Below are positions 16,599 to 25,766 of a stretch of DNA of 64,000 bases, one piece after another. The DNA lies in the NCBI RefSeq assembly GCF_900156825.1, contig NZ_FTOV01000012.1, forward strand, positions 1 to 64,000, read 5' to 3'. The number at the start of each line of letters is the position of its first letter. Positions within the stretch are counted from its first letter, which is position 1. The notes under the pieces are model-generated. The model searched no databases. It had not been told where the DNA came from and was given only the letters and a program-made list of their open reading frames with translations. The translations under genes and the position numbers were made by a program. The stretch comes from Chryseobacterium gambrini. Lineage in GTDB: Bacteria; Bacteroidota; Bacteroidia; Flavobacteriales; Weeksellaceae.

Positions 16599-17705
16599 AT
16601 GAAAATCATCAATAAAATAAAATACATCTTCATTCCGGTCGTTCTTTTGGGAATGGCTTCCTGCTCGGGCGAAAAGGAAAGTAAAAATGAAACAAAAAAA
16701 ACAGTTCAGCCTGCTCGGTCTTTCGTGACCACAGAAATCAAGCTGATAAATCCCACTTATCAGATTTCCGTTCCAGGCGAACTGAAACCTTATGAATCGG
16801 TGCAGATCTTTGCGAAGGTTGCCGGATTTATCAAGAAAATTTATGTTGACAGAGGTTCAGTTGTGACCAAAGGTCAGCTTCTTGCAGTTCTGGAAGCACC
16901 AGAAATGAATCAGGATTACCTATCCGATAAATCTTCACAGCAGAAAACATACACCGACTATCTTTATGCTAAACAGGCTTTTGAGCGATTGCAGGACGCG
17001 GCCAGTACAAAAGGAGCTGTTGCCGACATAGAACTGGATAGGGCTAAAAGCATTATGCAGAGTTCCAAAGCAACATACGAGGCATCAAAAGCGGGCACCG
17101 GTAGGTCTTCACAGATGAATCAGTACCTTAGGATCACGGCACCTTTCAGTGGTGTGATAATGGATAGGAATCTGTCGGTAGGAGCCTTGGTTGGTCCCAA
17201 TTCAGGAATGGCTCTTTTCAGTATTGCTCAGAAAAATAAGCTGAGACTGACGGTATCTCTTCCTGAAAAACATGCATCAAGTGTCAATGAGGGGATAGTG
17301 GCGCAATTTACGGTCAACTCTATCCCGGGAAAAAATTTTGAAGCGCATCTTTCAAGGAATTCCGGTGTTATCAGTCAGGAAAACCGTTCGATGACCCTTG
17401 AGTTTGACGTTCCAAATCCGGGCACTGTCTTAAAAGGGGGGGAATATGCACAGGTCCAGCTCAATCTGAAAAGAAGTGCACCTACATTTTTTGTACCCAC
17501 GAAAAGTATTCTGCAGACTCAATCCGGAACCTTTGTGATGACCTTCAATGATAATACGGTAAGCAGAGTTGCTGTGAAAGAAGGAATCACCTACGAAAAA
17601 ATGACCGAGGTCTTTGGTGCACTATTCGGCCATGACAAAGTTCTAGTAAAACCTTCCGAAGAAATTGAGGAAGGAAAGATATCAACCCCAAAAAAAAATA
17701 AATAA
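16599..17705 (+). CDS. RND periplasmic adaptor (membrane fusion) lipoprotein
   Basis: The 368-residue protein has a lipobox ending in GMASC, then the barrel-sandwich hybrid halves (ELKPYESVQIFAKVAGFI and LRITAPFSGVIMDRNL) around a coiled coil, and a beta-barrel domain. It bridges the RND permease and the TolC-type channel. The gene order here is TolC, permease, adaptor, with the stop overlapping the following TlpA start. Confidence 0.93.
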   Translation: MKIINKIKYIFIPVVLLGMASCSGEKESKNETKKTVQPARSFVTTEIKLINPTYQISVPGELKPYESVQIFAKVAGFIKKIYVDRGSVVTKGQLLAVLEAPEMNQDYLSDKSSQQKTYTDYLYAKQAFERLQDAASTKGAVADIELDRAKSIMQSSKATYEASKAGTGRSSQMNQYLRITAPFSGVIMDRNLSVGALVGPNSGMALFSIAQKNKLRLTVSLPEKHASSVNEGIVAQFTVNSIPGKNFEAHLSRNSGVISQENRSMTLEFDVPNPGTVLKGGEYAQVQLNLKRSAPTFFVPTKSILQTQSGTFVMTFNDNTVSRVAVKEGITYEKMTEVFGALFGHDKVLVKPSEEIEEGKISTPKKNK

Positions 17706-18247
17706 TGATAACGACCTTAAAATTTAAAACACCTATTTTCATTCTTATGATGACCCTGTTTTCTTTTTCTTTGAGTGCGATGCAATCAAGAGTTGAGAAT
17801 CAGGATGGGCCCATCCCACAAAATAATGTAAATGATAATGAGGATATCATCTTAATCGATGAGAACGGAAAGAAAATTGCTTTGAGTGAACTGAAAGGGA
17901 AGGTGGTCTTTGTAAATTTCTGGGCCACATGGTGCAGGCCTTGTGTCGAAGAAATGCCGAGCATCAGAGACCTGAAAGACAAATTCAAGGGAAATGACAA
18001 TATCGTTTTTGTCCTTCTCAATGTGGAAGCCAACCTGACAAAGTCTAAGAAATTTATGAAGGATAAAAACTACGATCTTCCGGTGTATGTAGCAGCAGAC
18101 ACTATTCCTTCGCAGTACTTTCAGGGAGCAATTCCGACGACTTTGATCTTTAATAAAAAAGGAGAACTCGAAGCACAGATGCAGGGAGGGCAAGATTTTG
18201 ACCGACCTGAGATTTATGAAGCGCTGAAAAAGTTAACCGGACAATAA
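17705..18247 (+). CDS. TlpA-family periplasmic thioredoxin-like protein
   Basis: The 180-residue protein has a signal peptide (about 1-25) and a TlpA/ResA-type thioredoxin domain with WCRPC (Cys77 and Cys80). The charged pre-strand LSELKGKVVFVNFWATW is typical of this family. It begins on the last base of the adaptor stop codon. A second, similar gene follows. Such proteins reduce exported cysteines or serve as SoxW-like reductants in sulfur oxidation. Confidence 0.9.
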   Translation: MITTLKFKTPIFILMMTLFSFSLSAMQSRVENQDGPIPQNNVNDNEDIILIDENGKKIALSELKGKVVFVNFWATWCRPCVEEMPSIRDLKDKFKGNDNIVFVLLNVEANLTKSKKFMKDKNYDLPVYVAADTIPSQYFQGAIPTTLIFNKKGELEAQMQGGQDFDRPEIYEALKKLTGQ

Positions 18248-18265
18248 TTTATTAAAATAAGAACA

Positions 18266-18871
18266 ATGGAAAAATTTAAAATATGGCTTCGGAAGAACTG
18301 GAGTACGGCACTTTTGGTGTCAATATTCATCGTGTTGCTTGTGAGTCCCGATGCAAAAGCCTGGCTGATGCGCCAGATCATCTCTACCGGTCTTATGAAC
18401 TCAAAGATTGAAGAAAAGGAAACAGAGCCGGCCGTTGAGTCGACTCCTTTGTCCAGTACTGAAAACTTCAGTGTCAGAAATGATAAAGGTGAGATCATCA
18501 ATACTTCTGACCTCAAGGGAAAAGTGGTATTTATTAACTTCTGGGCGTCCTGGTGCCCGCCTTGCCGTGCGGAATTCCCTTCGATTCAGACATTCTACGA
18601 CCGATTTAAATCCAATAAAGATCTTGTTTTTCTTACAGTCAATCTGGATGAGCAGACCGCCTTGGGTAAGATGTATCTTGAAAAAGAACAATTCACTGTT
18701 CCGTTTTTAGTTGCAGAAGGTTCGATTCCAACTGCTTTTTTTAATGGTTCACTTCCTACGACCGTCGTTTTGGACAGATCAGGAAAAATTAGGATGCATC
18801 ATGCGGGAATGGCAGACTACAGCAAAGAATCATTCTATCAAGAAATCAATCAACTTTTAAATGAAAAATAA
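18266..18871 (+). CDS. TlpA-family membrane-anchored thioredoxin-like protein
   Basis: The 201-residue protein has one N-terminal membrane anchor (about 12-28) and a thioredoxin domain with WCPPC (Cys97 and Cys100). It is 19 bp after its paralogue and its stop overlaps the DsrE gene. The two TlpA proteins differ in localisation (soluble or anchored) and in the dipeptide between the active cysteines, so they probably have distinct partners. Confidence 0.9.
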   Translation: MEKFKIWLRKNWSTALLVSIFIVLLVSPDAKAWLMRQIISTGLMNSKIEEKETEPAVESTPLSSTENFSVRNDKGEIINTSDLKGKVVFINFWASWCPPCRAEFPSIQTFYDRFKSNKDLVFLTVNLDEQTALGKMYLEKEQFTVPFLVAEGSIPTAFFNGSLPTTVVLDRSGKIRMHHAGMADYSKESFYQEINQLLNEK

Positions 18872-19320
18872 TGAAAAACTTAATTAAGATATTGACCTTC
18901 TCAGTTTTCCTGACAGGGTTTATGGGTTTTGCGCAAAAGGCAACAGTTTACGAACCTGCAAAATCTATTAATAAGGAGTACAAGGCTTTGTATGTGATCA
19001 ATGAAGGTGATGACCAGAAAATCAGAGTCATTATCAGAAATATCAATAACGCGATGGAAGATCCCAGGCTGAAAGGCAAACTGAAGGTCGAACTGCTGGC
19101 CTTTGGGGGCGGAGTGGAAATGTTCAGAAAGAAAAACCCCTACGGGGAACTTCTTACAGGTCTGCAAGATAAGGGGGTAGTGATGGTACAGTGCGAAAAT
19201 ACCCTTCGTGAAAAAAAGATCGAAAAGTCCGAATTATTTGAGTTTGTAAATTACACCCCCAGCGGAAACGGGGAAATGATTTTGAGACAGGATGAAGGAT
19301 GGGCAATAGTTAAACCCTAA
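18871..19320 (+). CDS. exported DsrE-family protein
   Basis: The 149-residue protein has a signal peptide (about 1-22) followed by a DsrE/DsrF-like fold with YKALYVINEGDD and LLAFGGGVEMF. A Cys near residue 111 (VQCENTL) sits where DsrE-type proteins often carry the sulfur-binding cysteine. DsrE proteins relay persulfide sulfur. The gene overlaps the preceding TlpA stop, so it belongs to the same operon. Confidence 0.82.
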   Translation: MKNLIKILTFSVFLTGFMGFAQKATVYEPAKSINKEYKALYVINEGDDQKIRVIIRNINNAMEDPRLKGKLKVELLAFGGGVEMFRKKNPYGELLTGLQDKGVVMVQCENTLREKKIEKSELFEFVNYTPSGNGEMILRQDEGWAIVKP

Positions 19321-19331
19321 AATTGGAAATT

Positions 19332-20756
19332 ATGAAATTATCAATAGGATTCATCAACGATGTGCACGGCTATATGGAACCCCATCCAGAGCTGTTTTAT
19401 GACTATCAGAAAGAATATGTTAAAAGTGCAGGAGGTTATGCCAGAATTCAGACCATCTTCAAAAAGATCAGGGCAGAAAATCCGAACGCATTGCTCTTTG
19501 ACGGAGGGGATACGTTTCACGGAACAGTTCCGGTGGTACAGTCGAAAGGAGAGGTCTTGATTCCCATACTTAACCAACTTGGATTTGATGCAATGGTAGG
19601 ACACTGGGACTTTGCCTATACACCAAGACATCTGTTAAAACTGGAAAGCCAGCTCAATTATCCCGTCTTGGGCTGCAATGTTTTTGATGAGCAGGGAAAA
19701 CGATTTCTACTACCTTACAAAATATCTGAAATTGGAGGACTCAAAATTGGTATAATCGGGATCTGTTCCAATATTATCGATAAGACAATGCCGGAGAAGT
19801 TCAGTGAAGGCATAACGGTGACCGATGGAATTGAAGAGACGAATCAATGCGTCAGAGAATTAAGAGAGGATGCTGTGGACATTATTATTCTTTTGTCGCA
19901 CAATGGTTATCCGCAAGATATCGAACTGCTCAAAAAAGTGGAAGGAATCGATATTTGTCTCAGTGCACACACCCATAACAGGATGTACGAAGCAGAAAAA
20001 GCAGGAAACTGCATTATCATCCAATGTGGCTGCCACGGATCATTTGTAGGAAATCTAAAGCTTGATGTCGAAAATGGAATGATTACACATTTTGATTACA
20101 AGATCATTGAAACTGACGACAGTATTGATGAAGATGTAGAAGTTAAAGATCTGGTGGAAAAAAGTCTACAGTCTTTTGCTGAAATGAAAAGTACAGTATT
20201 GGGGACGACAGAACATATTTTGCACCGCTATTCCACGCTGTCTTCTACTATGGATGACTTTCTTCTGTCTGCCGTCAATTTTGCGACGGACGTTGAGATC
20301 TCCTTTTCCAACGGATGGCGCTATGGTGCACCTATAAATGTCGGAAATATTACCCTCTGGGACTTATACAAAATCGTGCCGATGAATCCGCCTATTTCCA
20401 CCACAGAGCTTACTGGAAAAGAGATCTTTGAAATGTTAGAAGAAAATCTGGAGCGGACCTTTTCCGCAGAGCCGATGAAACAAATGGGAGGTTATGTTAA
20501 GCGTTGCAACGGATTGAGAATTTTGATGCGCATTGAAAATCCGCCGGGTTACAGAATTCAGGAAATCTATTTTCAGGGAAGACATTTACAAAAAGACAAG
20601 GTTTACAAAGTTGCTTTCCTCACCGAGCAGGATGTTCCAAAGAAATATGGGAAAAACCGCACAGAGACAGGATCTAATGCCATAACAGCAATGACATATT
20701 ATCTTGAGAATAATTTTCACATTGAAAGATCTGAAGATTCTTTTCTTTTGGTCTGA
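19332..20756 (+). CDS. SoxB-like / 5'-nucleotidase-family metallohydrolase
   Basis: The 474-residue protein starts at the ATG at 19332; a TTG at 19323 is also in frame. It has no signal peptide. The metallophosphatase motifs are Asp10-x-His12, Asp60 in FDGGDT, His190 in LSHNG and His213-x-His215. Where 5'-nucleotidases have the catalytic GNHEFD, this protein reads GHWDFAY (residues 90-96). As I recall, SoxB thiosulfohydrolases carry GHWEF at that place. A C-terminal nucleotidase-type domain follows. SoxB normally sits in the periplasm, so a cytoplasmic relative is unusual. The sulfur context supports a sulfur-ester substrate, but an ordinary phosphatase is possible. Confidence 0.72.
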   Translation: MKLSIGFINDVHGYMEPHPELFYDYQKEYVKSAGGYARIQTIFKKIRAENPNALLFDGGDTFHGTVPVVQSKGEVLIPILNQLGFDAMVGHWDFAYTPRHLLKLESQLNYPVLGCNVFDEQGKRFLLPYKISEIGGLKIGIIGICSNIIDKTMPEKFSEGITVTDGIEETNQCVRELREDAVDIIILLSHNGYPQDIELLKKVEGIDICLSAHTHNRMYEAEKAGNCIIIQCGCHGSFVGNLKLDVENGMITHFDYKIIETDDSIDEDVEVKDLVEKSLQSFAEMKSTVLGTTEHILHRYSTLSSTMDDFLLSAVNFATDVEISFSNGWRYGAPINVGNITLWDLYKIVPMNPPISTTELTGKEIFEMLEENLERTFSAEPMKQMGGYVKRCNGLRILMRIENPPGYRIQEIYFQGRHLQKDKVYKVAFLTEQDVPKKYGKNRTETGSNAITAMTYYLENNFHIERSEDSFLLV

Positions 20757-20760
20757 AATA

Positions 20761-20796
20761 AAGGCAGAAGATCCGAAGATCCTCTGCCTTTTATTT
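20761..20796 (+). terminator. terminator at the end of the efflux/TlpA/SoxB-like operon
   Basis: AAGGCAGA and TCTGCCTT, extended by GATC pairs, form a stem right after the stop codon, followed by a T-rich run. It closes the sulfur island on the plus strand. Confidence 0.8.
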
Positions 20797-21182
20797 TATG
20801 TGCTGGGCAATTACGATGATTGAATGTTGCTATAAGATCAGGCTGTTGATAAAGTTTTCCAGATTAGTAAATCCTGTTAGAGTGATGACTGATCCGTCTG
20901 CGGCATCATTCAAGTTCAGTCTGTTTTATTATTAATATAATCTAAAAATATTTGTAAAAATAAAGTAGGTTTTATATCGTAGGAAATCTGTGAGATATTA
21001 ATCGTTCAAATTGAAATTTTCCACAATATTTTTTTAAGAGATAAACTACAACGAGTCTCTAGTAATAAACTTCCTATAAAAATCATTGAACTCAAAAATA
21101 TTATATGTAAAAAATTCGTGTAAGTATTGCTCTACCCTTTCAATTTTTGTCATTGGCTTGTAAGTTTATTTATAGATTTAGA
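20797..21182. other. intergenic stretch without a gene
   Basis: I see no convincing open reading frame, RNA or repeat here. The stretch is AT-rich and separates the plus-strand sulfur island from a minus-strand patch of likely defence genes, so it is a candidate junction between modules. Confidence 0.5.
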
Positions 21183-22322
21183 TTACCAATCCATATTTGC
21201 TGAGTTATCAAATATTCCCTGCAAATGATCACAAAATTTTTCCATAATATCATTATCGTGCATTGCAGATTCATACATCCCATTGCTTGCATAAGGTAAT
21301 ATTGTGATCAAACCTTGCCCTTGGGTATATGTGAGTGCAGGTTTTAAATTGCTGCTATTCATATCAGAGATAAAAGATTCTATCAAACATATAACTTCAT
21401 TATCTTTAAATTCCAGTGTGCCTTGAAAAGAAAACCTATTTTTAGTCTTATTAAAGTTCATCATTACTGGTACAGCACCGGCTCCGGAATGAAAGTGGAA
21501 TGCATTGCCGTCTTTTCCAAATGCACCGTGAGCAACAAAGTTCCTTACCTGATTCCTTATCATCAGTAATTCAATATAATATTCCTTTAACATATCGTCA
21601 GATATGACAGTATTGAATTTAGTTTTCCATTCGGCATCGATTAATTTTGTGACTTCTTCCCCTGTTTTTATTTTTTGTGTAAGGATAGCAAGATGAATAA
21701 ATAGATGTTCTGTCCAGCTAAAAAATGATTCAATAGTTGAAATTGCTAACCATTTTGTGCTTTGCCGTATCTTGTAGTAATTTTTGGAACCTAGAACAAA
21801 AGTGCCATCAATAGAAATCCTTTCTTTAGATAATTTTTCTAGTTTCTTATTTTCTGATTTATATAGATTTAGAAAATAGTTAAATCGTTCAAATAAATAT
21901 CCATTATTATTTACAATATTTATTTCGGAACTCTTGATAGCCTCTGCTGCCAAGTGGTTAAAATATGGTCTTGAAGATTTTATCGCACCGTTAATTTTCT
22001 TAGTAATTATTTTCGCATCTTCTTCATCTTCCTTATTTTGAATAAAAACCCCAACTCCCATTTTCCTGTGTTCAATCAGAAATGCTTTACCATTAAAATC
22101 AATTGGAATAGACCAAGCCAGCTTTTCAGATCTTCCTGTGTCTTTGAAACCTAATAAATTTACAAATAGAAAATAAACTAAGTAGTAATCCTGTATCTCC
22201 CTTCCTGCATCACTTCTTTCAGCAAAAAATAATAGTTTTTCGTTTGCTTTTGTATTATCATCGACTTGCTTTATTGGAAATAATATTTTCAGGGCATTTT
22301 CTTTGTATTTTTCAATATTCAT
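21183..22322 (-). CDS. uncharacterised protein with an HEPN-like RNxxxH motif
   Basis: I do not recognise the family by name. The 379-residue protein has a central helical region and the sequence RNFVAHG at 260-266, giving Arg260-Asn-x3-His265. This matches the R-X4-6-H pattern of HEPN-type endoribonucleases and ends a predicted helix (IELLMIRNQV). There is no signal peptide or membrane segment. It is downstream of the caspase-like gene in the same direction, with 97 bp between them, so the two may be co-expressed. An effector role in abortive infection is a guess from this pairing. Confidence 0.5.
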   Translation of the reverse strand: MNIEKYKENALKILFPIKQVDDNTKANEKLLFFAERSDAGREIQDYYLVYFLFVNLLGFKDTGRSEKLAWSIPIDFNGKAFLIEHRKMGVGVFIQNKEDEEDAKIITKKINGAIKSSRPYFNHLAAEAIKSSEINIVNNNGYLFERFNYFLNLYKSENKKLEKLSKERISIDGTFVLGSKNYYKIRQSTKWLAISTIESFFSWTEHLFIHLAILTQKIKTGEEVTKLIDAEWKTKFNTVISDDMLKEYYIELLMIRNQVRNFVAHGAFGKDGNAFHFHSGAGAVPVMMNFNKTKNRFSFQGTLEFKDNEVICLIESFISDMNSSNLKPALTYTQGQGLITILPYASNGMYESAMHDNDIMEKFCDHLQGIFDNSANMDW

Positions 22323-22419
22323 ATTCTATTTTTATGCAGGTAGTTGGGTTTTCATTTTCCGGCTTTAAGCATCTTCAATGATTTAGATAAAATAATTTTA
22401 AACTATTTTAATGTGTTTT

Positions 22420-23832
22420 TTATATAATAAATCTAATGTATCTAAGTTCAAAATTCGAATTAATTCTTATCGATTCAACTGGCGCATTAAGATATTTGGC
22501 TAGGACTGTCTTTAATCCATTTTCATTATACCCATCAATATAATACTTCGATATTTCTTTTTTAATATCATTTCCGTTAAAGATTATTGATTCGATCACC
22601 TGGACTATTCTATCTCCAAAACCATCGTTTGTTGTTTTTTGGCTGCATTTAATTTCAATATTTATTGTCTGCGAATTTGGTAAAAATAATACAGAGTAAT
22701 CCTGTTGAATTAAAATACCATTTATGAAATCGAATGATTGATTGAATGCTGGATTATCTCTTAATTTAAAAATTTCTTCTCTATAATTTCCTTTAAAATT
22801 ATTAAATCTGAATTCACCTTTGCTGTCGTAATACATTTCAAATAGAATTCCATTTAGAATATGATTCTCGGAGTTTATTTGAAAATCTAGTAGTGACCTA
22901 TTAAGATTTTCAAAAAATGTCATAGCGGAATTTGCCCCACCAATAGCGCATTGTAATAAATTTCTTCCTAAAATGAACATTTGGTCCTTATCTAATTGAC
23001 TTACTGGTATTGTTATTAAATAATCAATTGCAGGATTTTGTTTGTACCAATTGTAGGTCTTTAGTTCTTTAATTTTTTTGTAAAATTCTGAATCTTCATA
23101 ATAATTTTCATCTTTCAAAACATTCGGATTATAAGGTAGGCTTAAAATATTTAGCTTTTGATGTTTGTAAAAGTAAAAATCACCAATTAATGAGGTGTGT
23201 TCCCAAGTTGTTTGTCTTCCTCCTGACAATGCAAAAACTGTCTTTCTTACAGATTTAAATAGATCTTCGACAGCTATCCTTTCGGACGAGAGGTGCTTTA
23301 TTAGTGAGCCCGTATAAATACTATTATTCTCATATCCGACATCTAAAGCACCTTCATTTGGAGATGTTGAAAATGCTATTAGTGATCCTTTAGGAGCTAT
23401 AATTGGACTAAATCCAAGTGCAGTCCCGCGACCAAATGATCTTCTGCAAGCATCTAATATCACTATGTTTAATTTAGTAGGATTTTGCCTGTATATGTCA
23501 AATAAATCATTTAAAGTAATACAATTTTGTTTTGCCACATATTTATTTTCAGGAGGAATTTGCGAATCGATACTCGCCAAAAAATTCTCTCCATCTACTT
23601 CGAATCCGTGACCTGCAAAATAAAAAATAGATGCATCAAAATCTTTTAGTAAGTCGCTATATTCTTGTAAAATTTCAACTATGTTTTTTTGATCGATATT
23701 TAGATATAATTTTACCTCATAATTGTAATCTTTAAAGATTCCAGCAATTTGATTTGCATCATTTTCTCCGTTAGTTAATTCATTTCCTTTAAAGTAGTTG
23801 TTATTGCCAATTATAATTGCTAATGTTTTCAT
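22420..23832 (-). CDS. caspase-family (peptidase C14) protein
   Basis: From the ATG at 23832 the product is 470 residues and begins directly with the caspase strand MKTLAIIIGNNNY; a longer frame from 23901 has no support. The catalytic dyad is clear: His75 in FAGHGFE and Cys129 in ILDACRR. The caspase domain spans about 1-240. The remaining 230 residues match nothing I know and may be a sensing or effector-recognition domain. Bacterial caspases often act in antiphage systems, cleaving a partner protein after a trigger. The HEPN-like protein encoded next is a possible partner. Confidence 0.88.
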   Translation of the reverse strand: MKTLAIIIGNNNYFKGNELTNGENDANQIAGIFKDYNYEVKLYLNIDQKNIVEILQEYSDLLKDFDASIFYFAGHGFEVDGENFLASIDSQIPPENKYVAKQNCITLNDLFDIYRQNPTKLNIVILDACRRSFGRGTALGFSPIIAPKGSLIAFSTSPNEGALDVGYENNSIYTGSLIKHLSSERIAVEDLFKSVRKTVFALSGGRQTTWEHTSLIGDFYFYKHQKLNILSLPYNPNVLKDENYYEDSEFYKKIKELKTYNWYKQNPAIDYLITIPVSQLDKDQMFILGRNLLQCAIGGANSAMTFFENLNRSLLDFQINSENHILNGILFEMYYDSKGEFRFNNFKGNYREEIFKLRDNPAFNQSFDFINGILIQQDYSVLFLPNSQTINIEIKCSQKTTNDGFGDRIVQVIESIIFNGNDIKKEISKYYIDGYNENGLKTVLAKYLNAPVESIRINSNFELRYIRFII

Positions 23833-24143
23833 ATATCTAAGTCGATTTTGGATGTTTTTAAAATATTCGTTGATAAAATGTAGAAAATTAGAATTTTGCA
23901 AGCTATTCTGATTACCTAAAAGGATAACCTTTAAACAATCAACTTGTGTTTTTCGATATTGATATTCTCCATCACTTTAGACCTCAATATACAAAAGATA
24001 TTGTTAGAAAATTACGGTTTCCTCTCAATATGAAAAAAGTTTGTCGCGACAATAACGCAACCAGAATATTTAAATTTGGCAAAATAAAAGAATTGTGTTT
24101 TACTAATATGCAAGGTAACACACAGTAATAATATGAGCCGGTC
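23833..24143. promoter_or_regulatory. upstream region of the caspase gene with a 12-bp palindrome
   Basis: This 311-bp stretch has no convincing gene. It contains the perfect palindrome TTGTCGCGACAA at 24041-24052, whose GC-rich centre stands out in AT-rich DNA. It may be an operator for the caspase gene, which starts about 210 bp downstream on the minus strand. No clear -7 element was found. Confidence 0.4.
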
Positions 24144-25204
24144 TTATTCTTCTAATAAACCTGAATTTTTGGTAAGAAAAACTTTTATAATTTCATCTGA
24201 ATTAAAATTATCAGAATTGTGTGTTTCCTGATTGTTGTTACTCCCTTCCCTTGAAAGATTTTCATCAAAAGTTAAATTGAGTTTTGAAGTCTTTCCCTTA
24301 GTCATAACATTTGAAGATAGATCTAACTTTTCATAATACTTTGCAATTCCTTGTGGCTGTGTTTCAGCGAAAATTAATGGTGGGCAAAGTGAATAAATTA
24401 ATTCTTCACCCTGAAGTAAAACTTCATCTTCTTTATGGCAAGGTATGTAAAACTGAATGTACGAATCTTGGTAATAAAGTTTAATCCAGTGAGAAGGCAA
24501 TTTACTTTCTAAATTTCTTTTTTTGAAAATTAATACATAGGGAAATTTTACATTAAAACCAGATGCCCCCCTATGAATCTGTTTGGCATGCTGTACAAAA
24601 TAAGCCTCATTGTTATTTCTCATCAGAAAATCAAAACAGAATTTATAGTTGTCTACTTCAACATCAGGAATTACAGTCAAGGCAATTTTCAGTAAACATT
24701 TAAAAATGTTAATCGGTATATAAGGATTATGTATAACGTTAAATTCTATAATACCTCCATCTAATTTTTTTTAATTACCCCTTGTTTATTTGATTCTATA
24801 TCAATGCCATGAAAACCATTAAAACTATTTTTTTTAGCTACAATATTACCATCGTATGATTTAAATGTTGGAGGAGTTTGTGCTCCTAAGGCATTAACAC
24901 TTCTATTCAAACCTAAAAAATTTGCCATATCACTTTCGAAACCTGAGAAATGATTGTTACACTTATCACATTCGTAATCTGACACCCCAGAATTATTTCC
25001 AAATAATCTTGAAATAATGTGAGGCTTGCTTTTAAAGGTTGTTGCATCGGACTTTTTACCACAGAAGCGACAGATTCTTTCTGATATTTTTTTTAGAGGA
25101 CGCCTTTGATTATTTATTGGAGGAGTATACATACTTTTTAATTGATAATCCTTATCAAAAGCTTTTAGATGCTCAATATTTCCAGAGTATGTATATATGT
25201 TCAT
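24144..25204 (-). pseudogene. HNH endonuclease, frameshifted in an A8 tract
   Basis: Two adjacent frames form one protein. The N-terminal part has zinc-finger HNH features: CRFCGKK, KPHIISRLFGN and CDKCNNHF (HNH_5-like). It stops at a TAG just after a run of eight A on the minus strand (plus-strand T8 at 24765-24772). Reading on with one extra A gives an open frame through YIPINIFKCLLKIAL and VIPDVEVDNY to the stop at 24144. With that base restored the length is 353 residues, normal for the family. One base was lost, or the tract switches length, or the assembly dropped a base. It lies 28 bp downstream of an XRE gene. Confidence 0.8.
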
Positions 25205-25232
25205 TAGTTATCCGTATTATTTTTCATTAACT

Positions 25233-25577
25233 TTAAATAACTTCGATTTTTACTACCTCACTACTAACCACTTTTGTATTTGTATCATTCATCTTCTGTC
25301 TAATTGTAACTTTAATTTTATCATTCTTAGGAGTAGGAAAATTCATTAAATCTGAAATATTTTTAAAATCAAAGGCTTTACAAAGTAATGTTATATGACG
25401 AGTAGAATATTTATGTCGCTGTGTTAATGACTCCACATTACTAACAAAACTTTTGGCCAAACCCATTTTTAGGCTAAGCTGATCTTTGCTTAGTTTTTTT
25501 GCTTTGCGAATGTTTCTTACGTGATTAATAAAATCCAAATCGAATTGTGTTGTTTCTAAATAAGTAATTTGTTCCAT
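25233..25577 (-). CDS. XRE-family HTH transcriptional regulator
   Basis: The 114-residue protein has a Cro/C1-type helix-turn-helix (about 17-70) with LSKDQLSLKMGLAKSFVSNV and a short C-terminal tail. It is the first gene of the minus-strand HNH-caspase patch. A palindrome ACCCAATATGTTGGGT lies 19 bp upstream of its start and overlaps a promoter reading the other way, which suggests that it controls itself and a divergent transcript. Confidence 0.88.
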   Translation of the reverse strand: MEQITYLETTQFDLDFINHVRNIRKAKKLSKDQLSLKMGLAKSFVSNVESLTQRHKYSTRHITLLCKAFDFKNISDLMNFPTPKNDKIKVTIRQKMNDTNTKVVSSEVVKIEVI

Positions 25578-25595
25578 ATATTTTTAAAAAAAATA

Positions 25596-25636
25596 ACCCA
25601 ATATGTTGGGTGTTAAATAAATATTTATTATTTTTG
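25596..25636 (+). promoter_or_regulatory. palindromic operator overlapping a divergent plus-strand promoter
   Basis: ACCCAA-TATG-TTGGGT (25596-25611) is a perfect palindrome. A plus-strand promoter can be read as TTG at 25606-25608, 20 bp, then TATTTTTG at 25629-25636. The -33 box lies inside the palindrome, so a bound XRE protein would block it. Transcription would run into the gene-poor stretch that follows. Confidence 0.5.
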
Positions 25637-25766
25637 CTTTAGCGAATAAATCATTAACCTTCAACAAGGTAAAATGAACGATGTATCTCGAATCAAAAAG
25701 ACCAATTTTCCATCGAGAACCTCGTGAAATCGCTCCATGTCTAAAAGTTTCTTACTTTTGTATACG

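Noticed and set aside
23946..24128. 60-codon plus-strand frame between caspase and HNH genes
   Set aside because: Composition is not protein-like and it crosses the palindrome.
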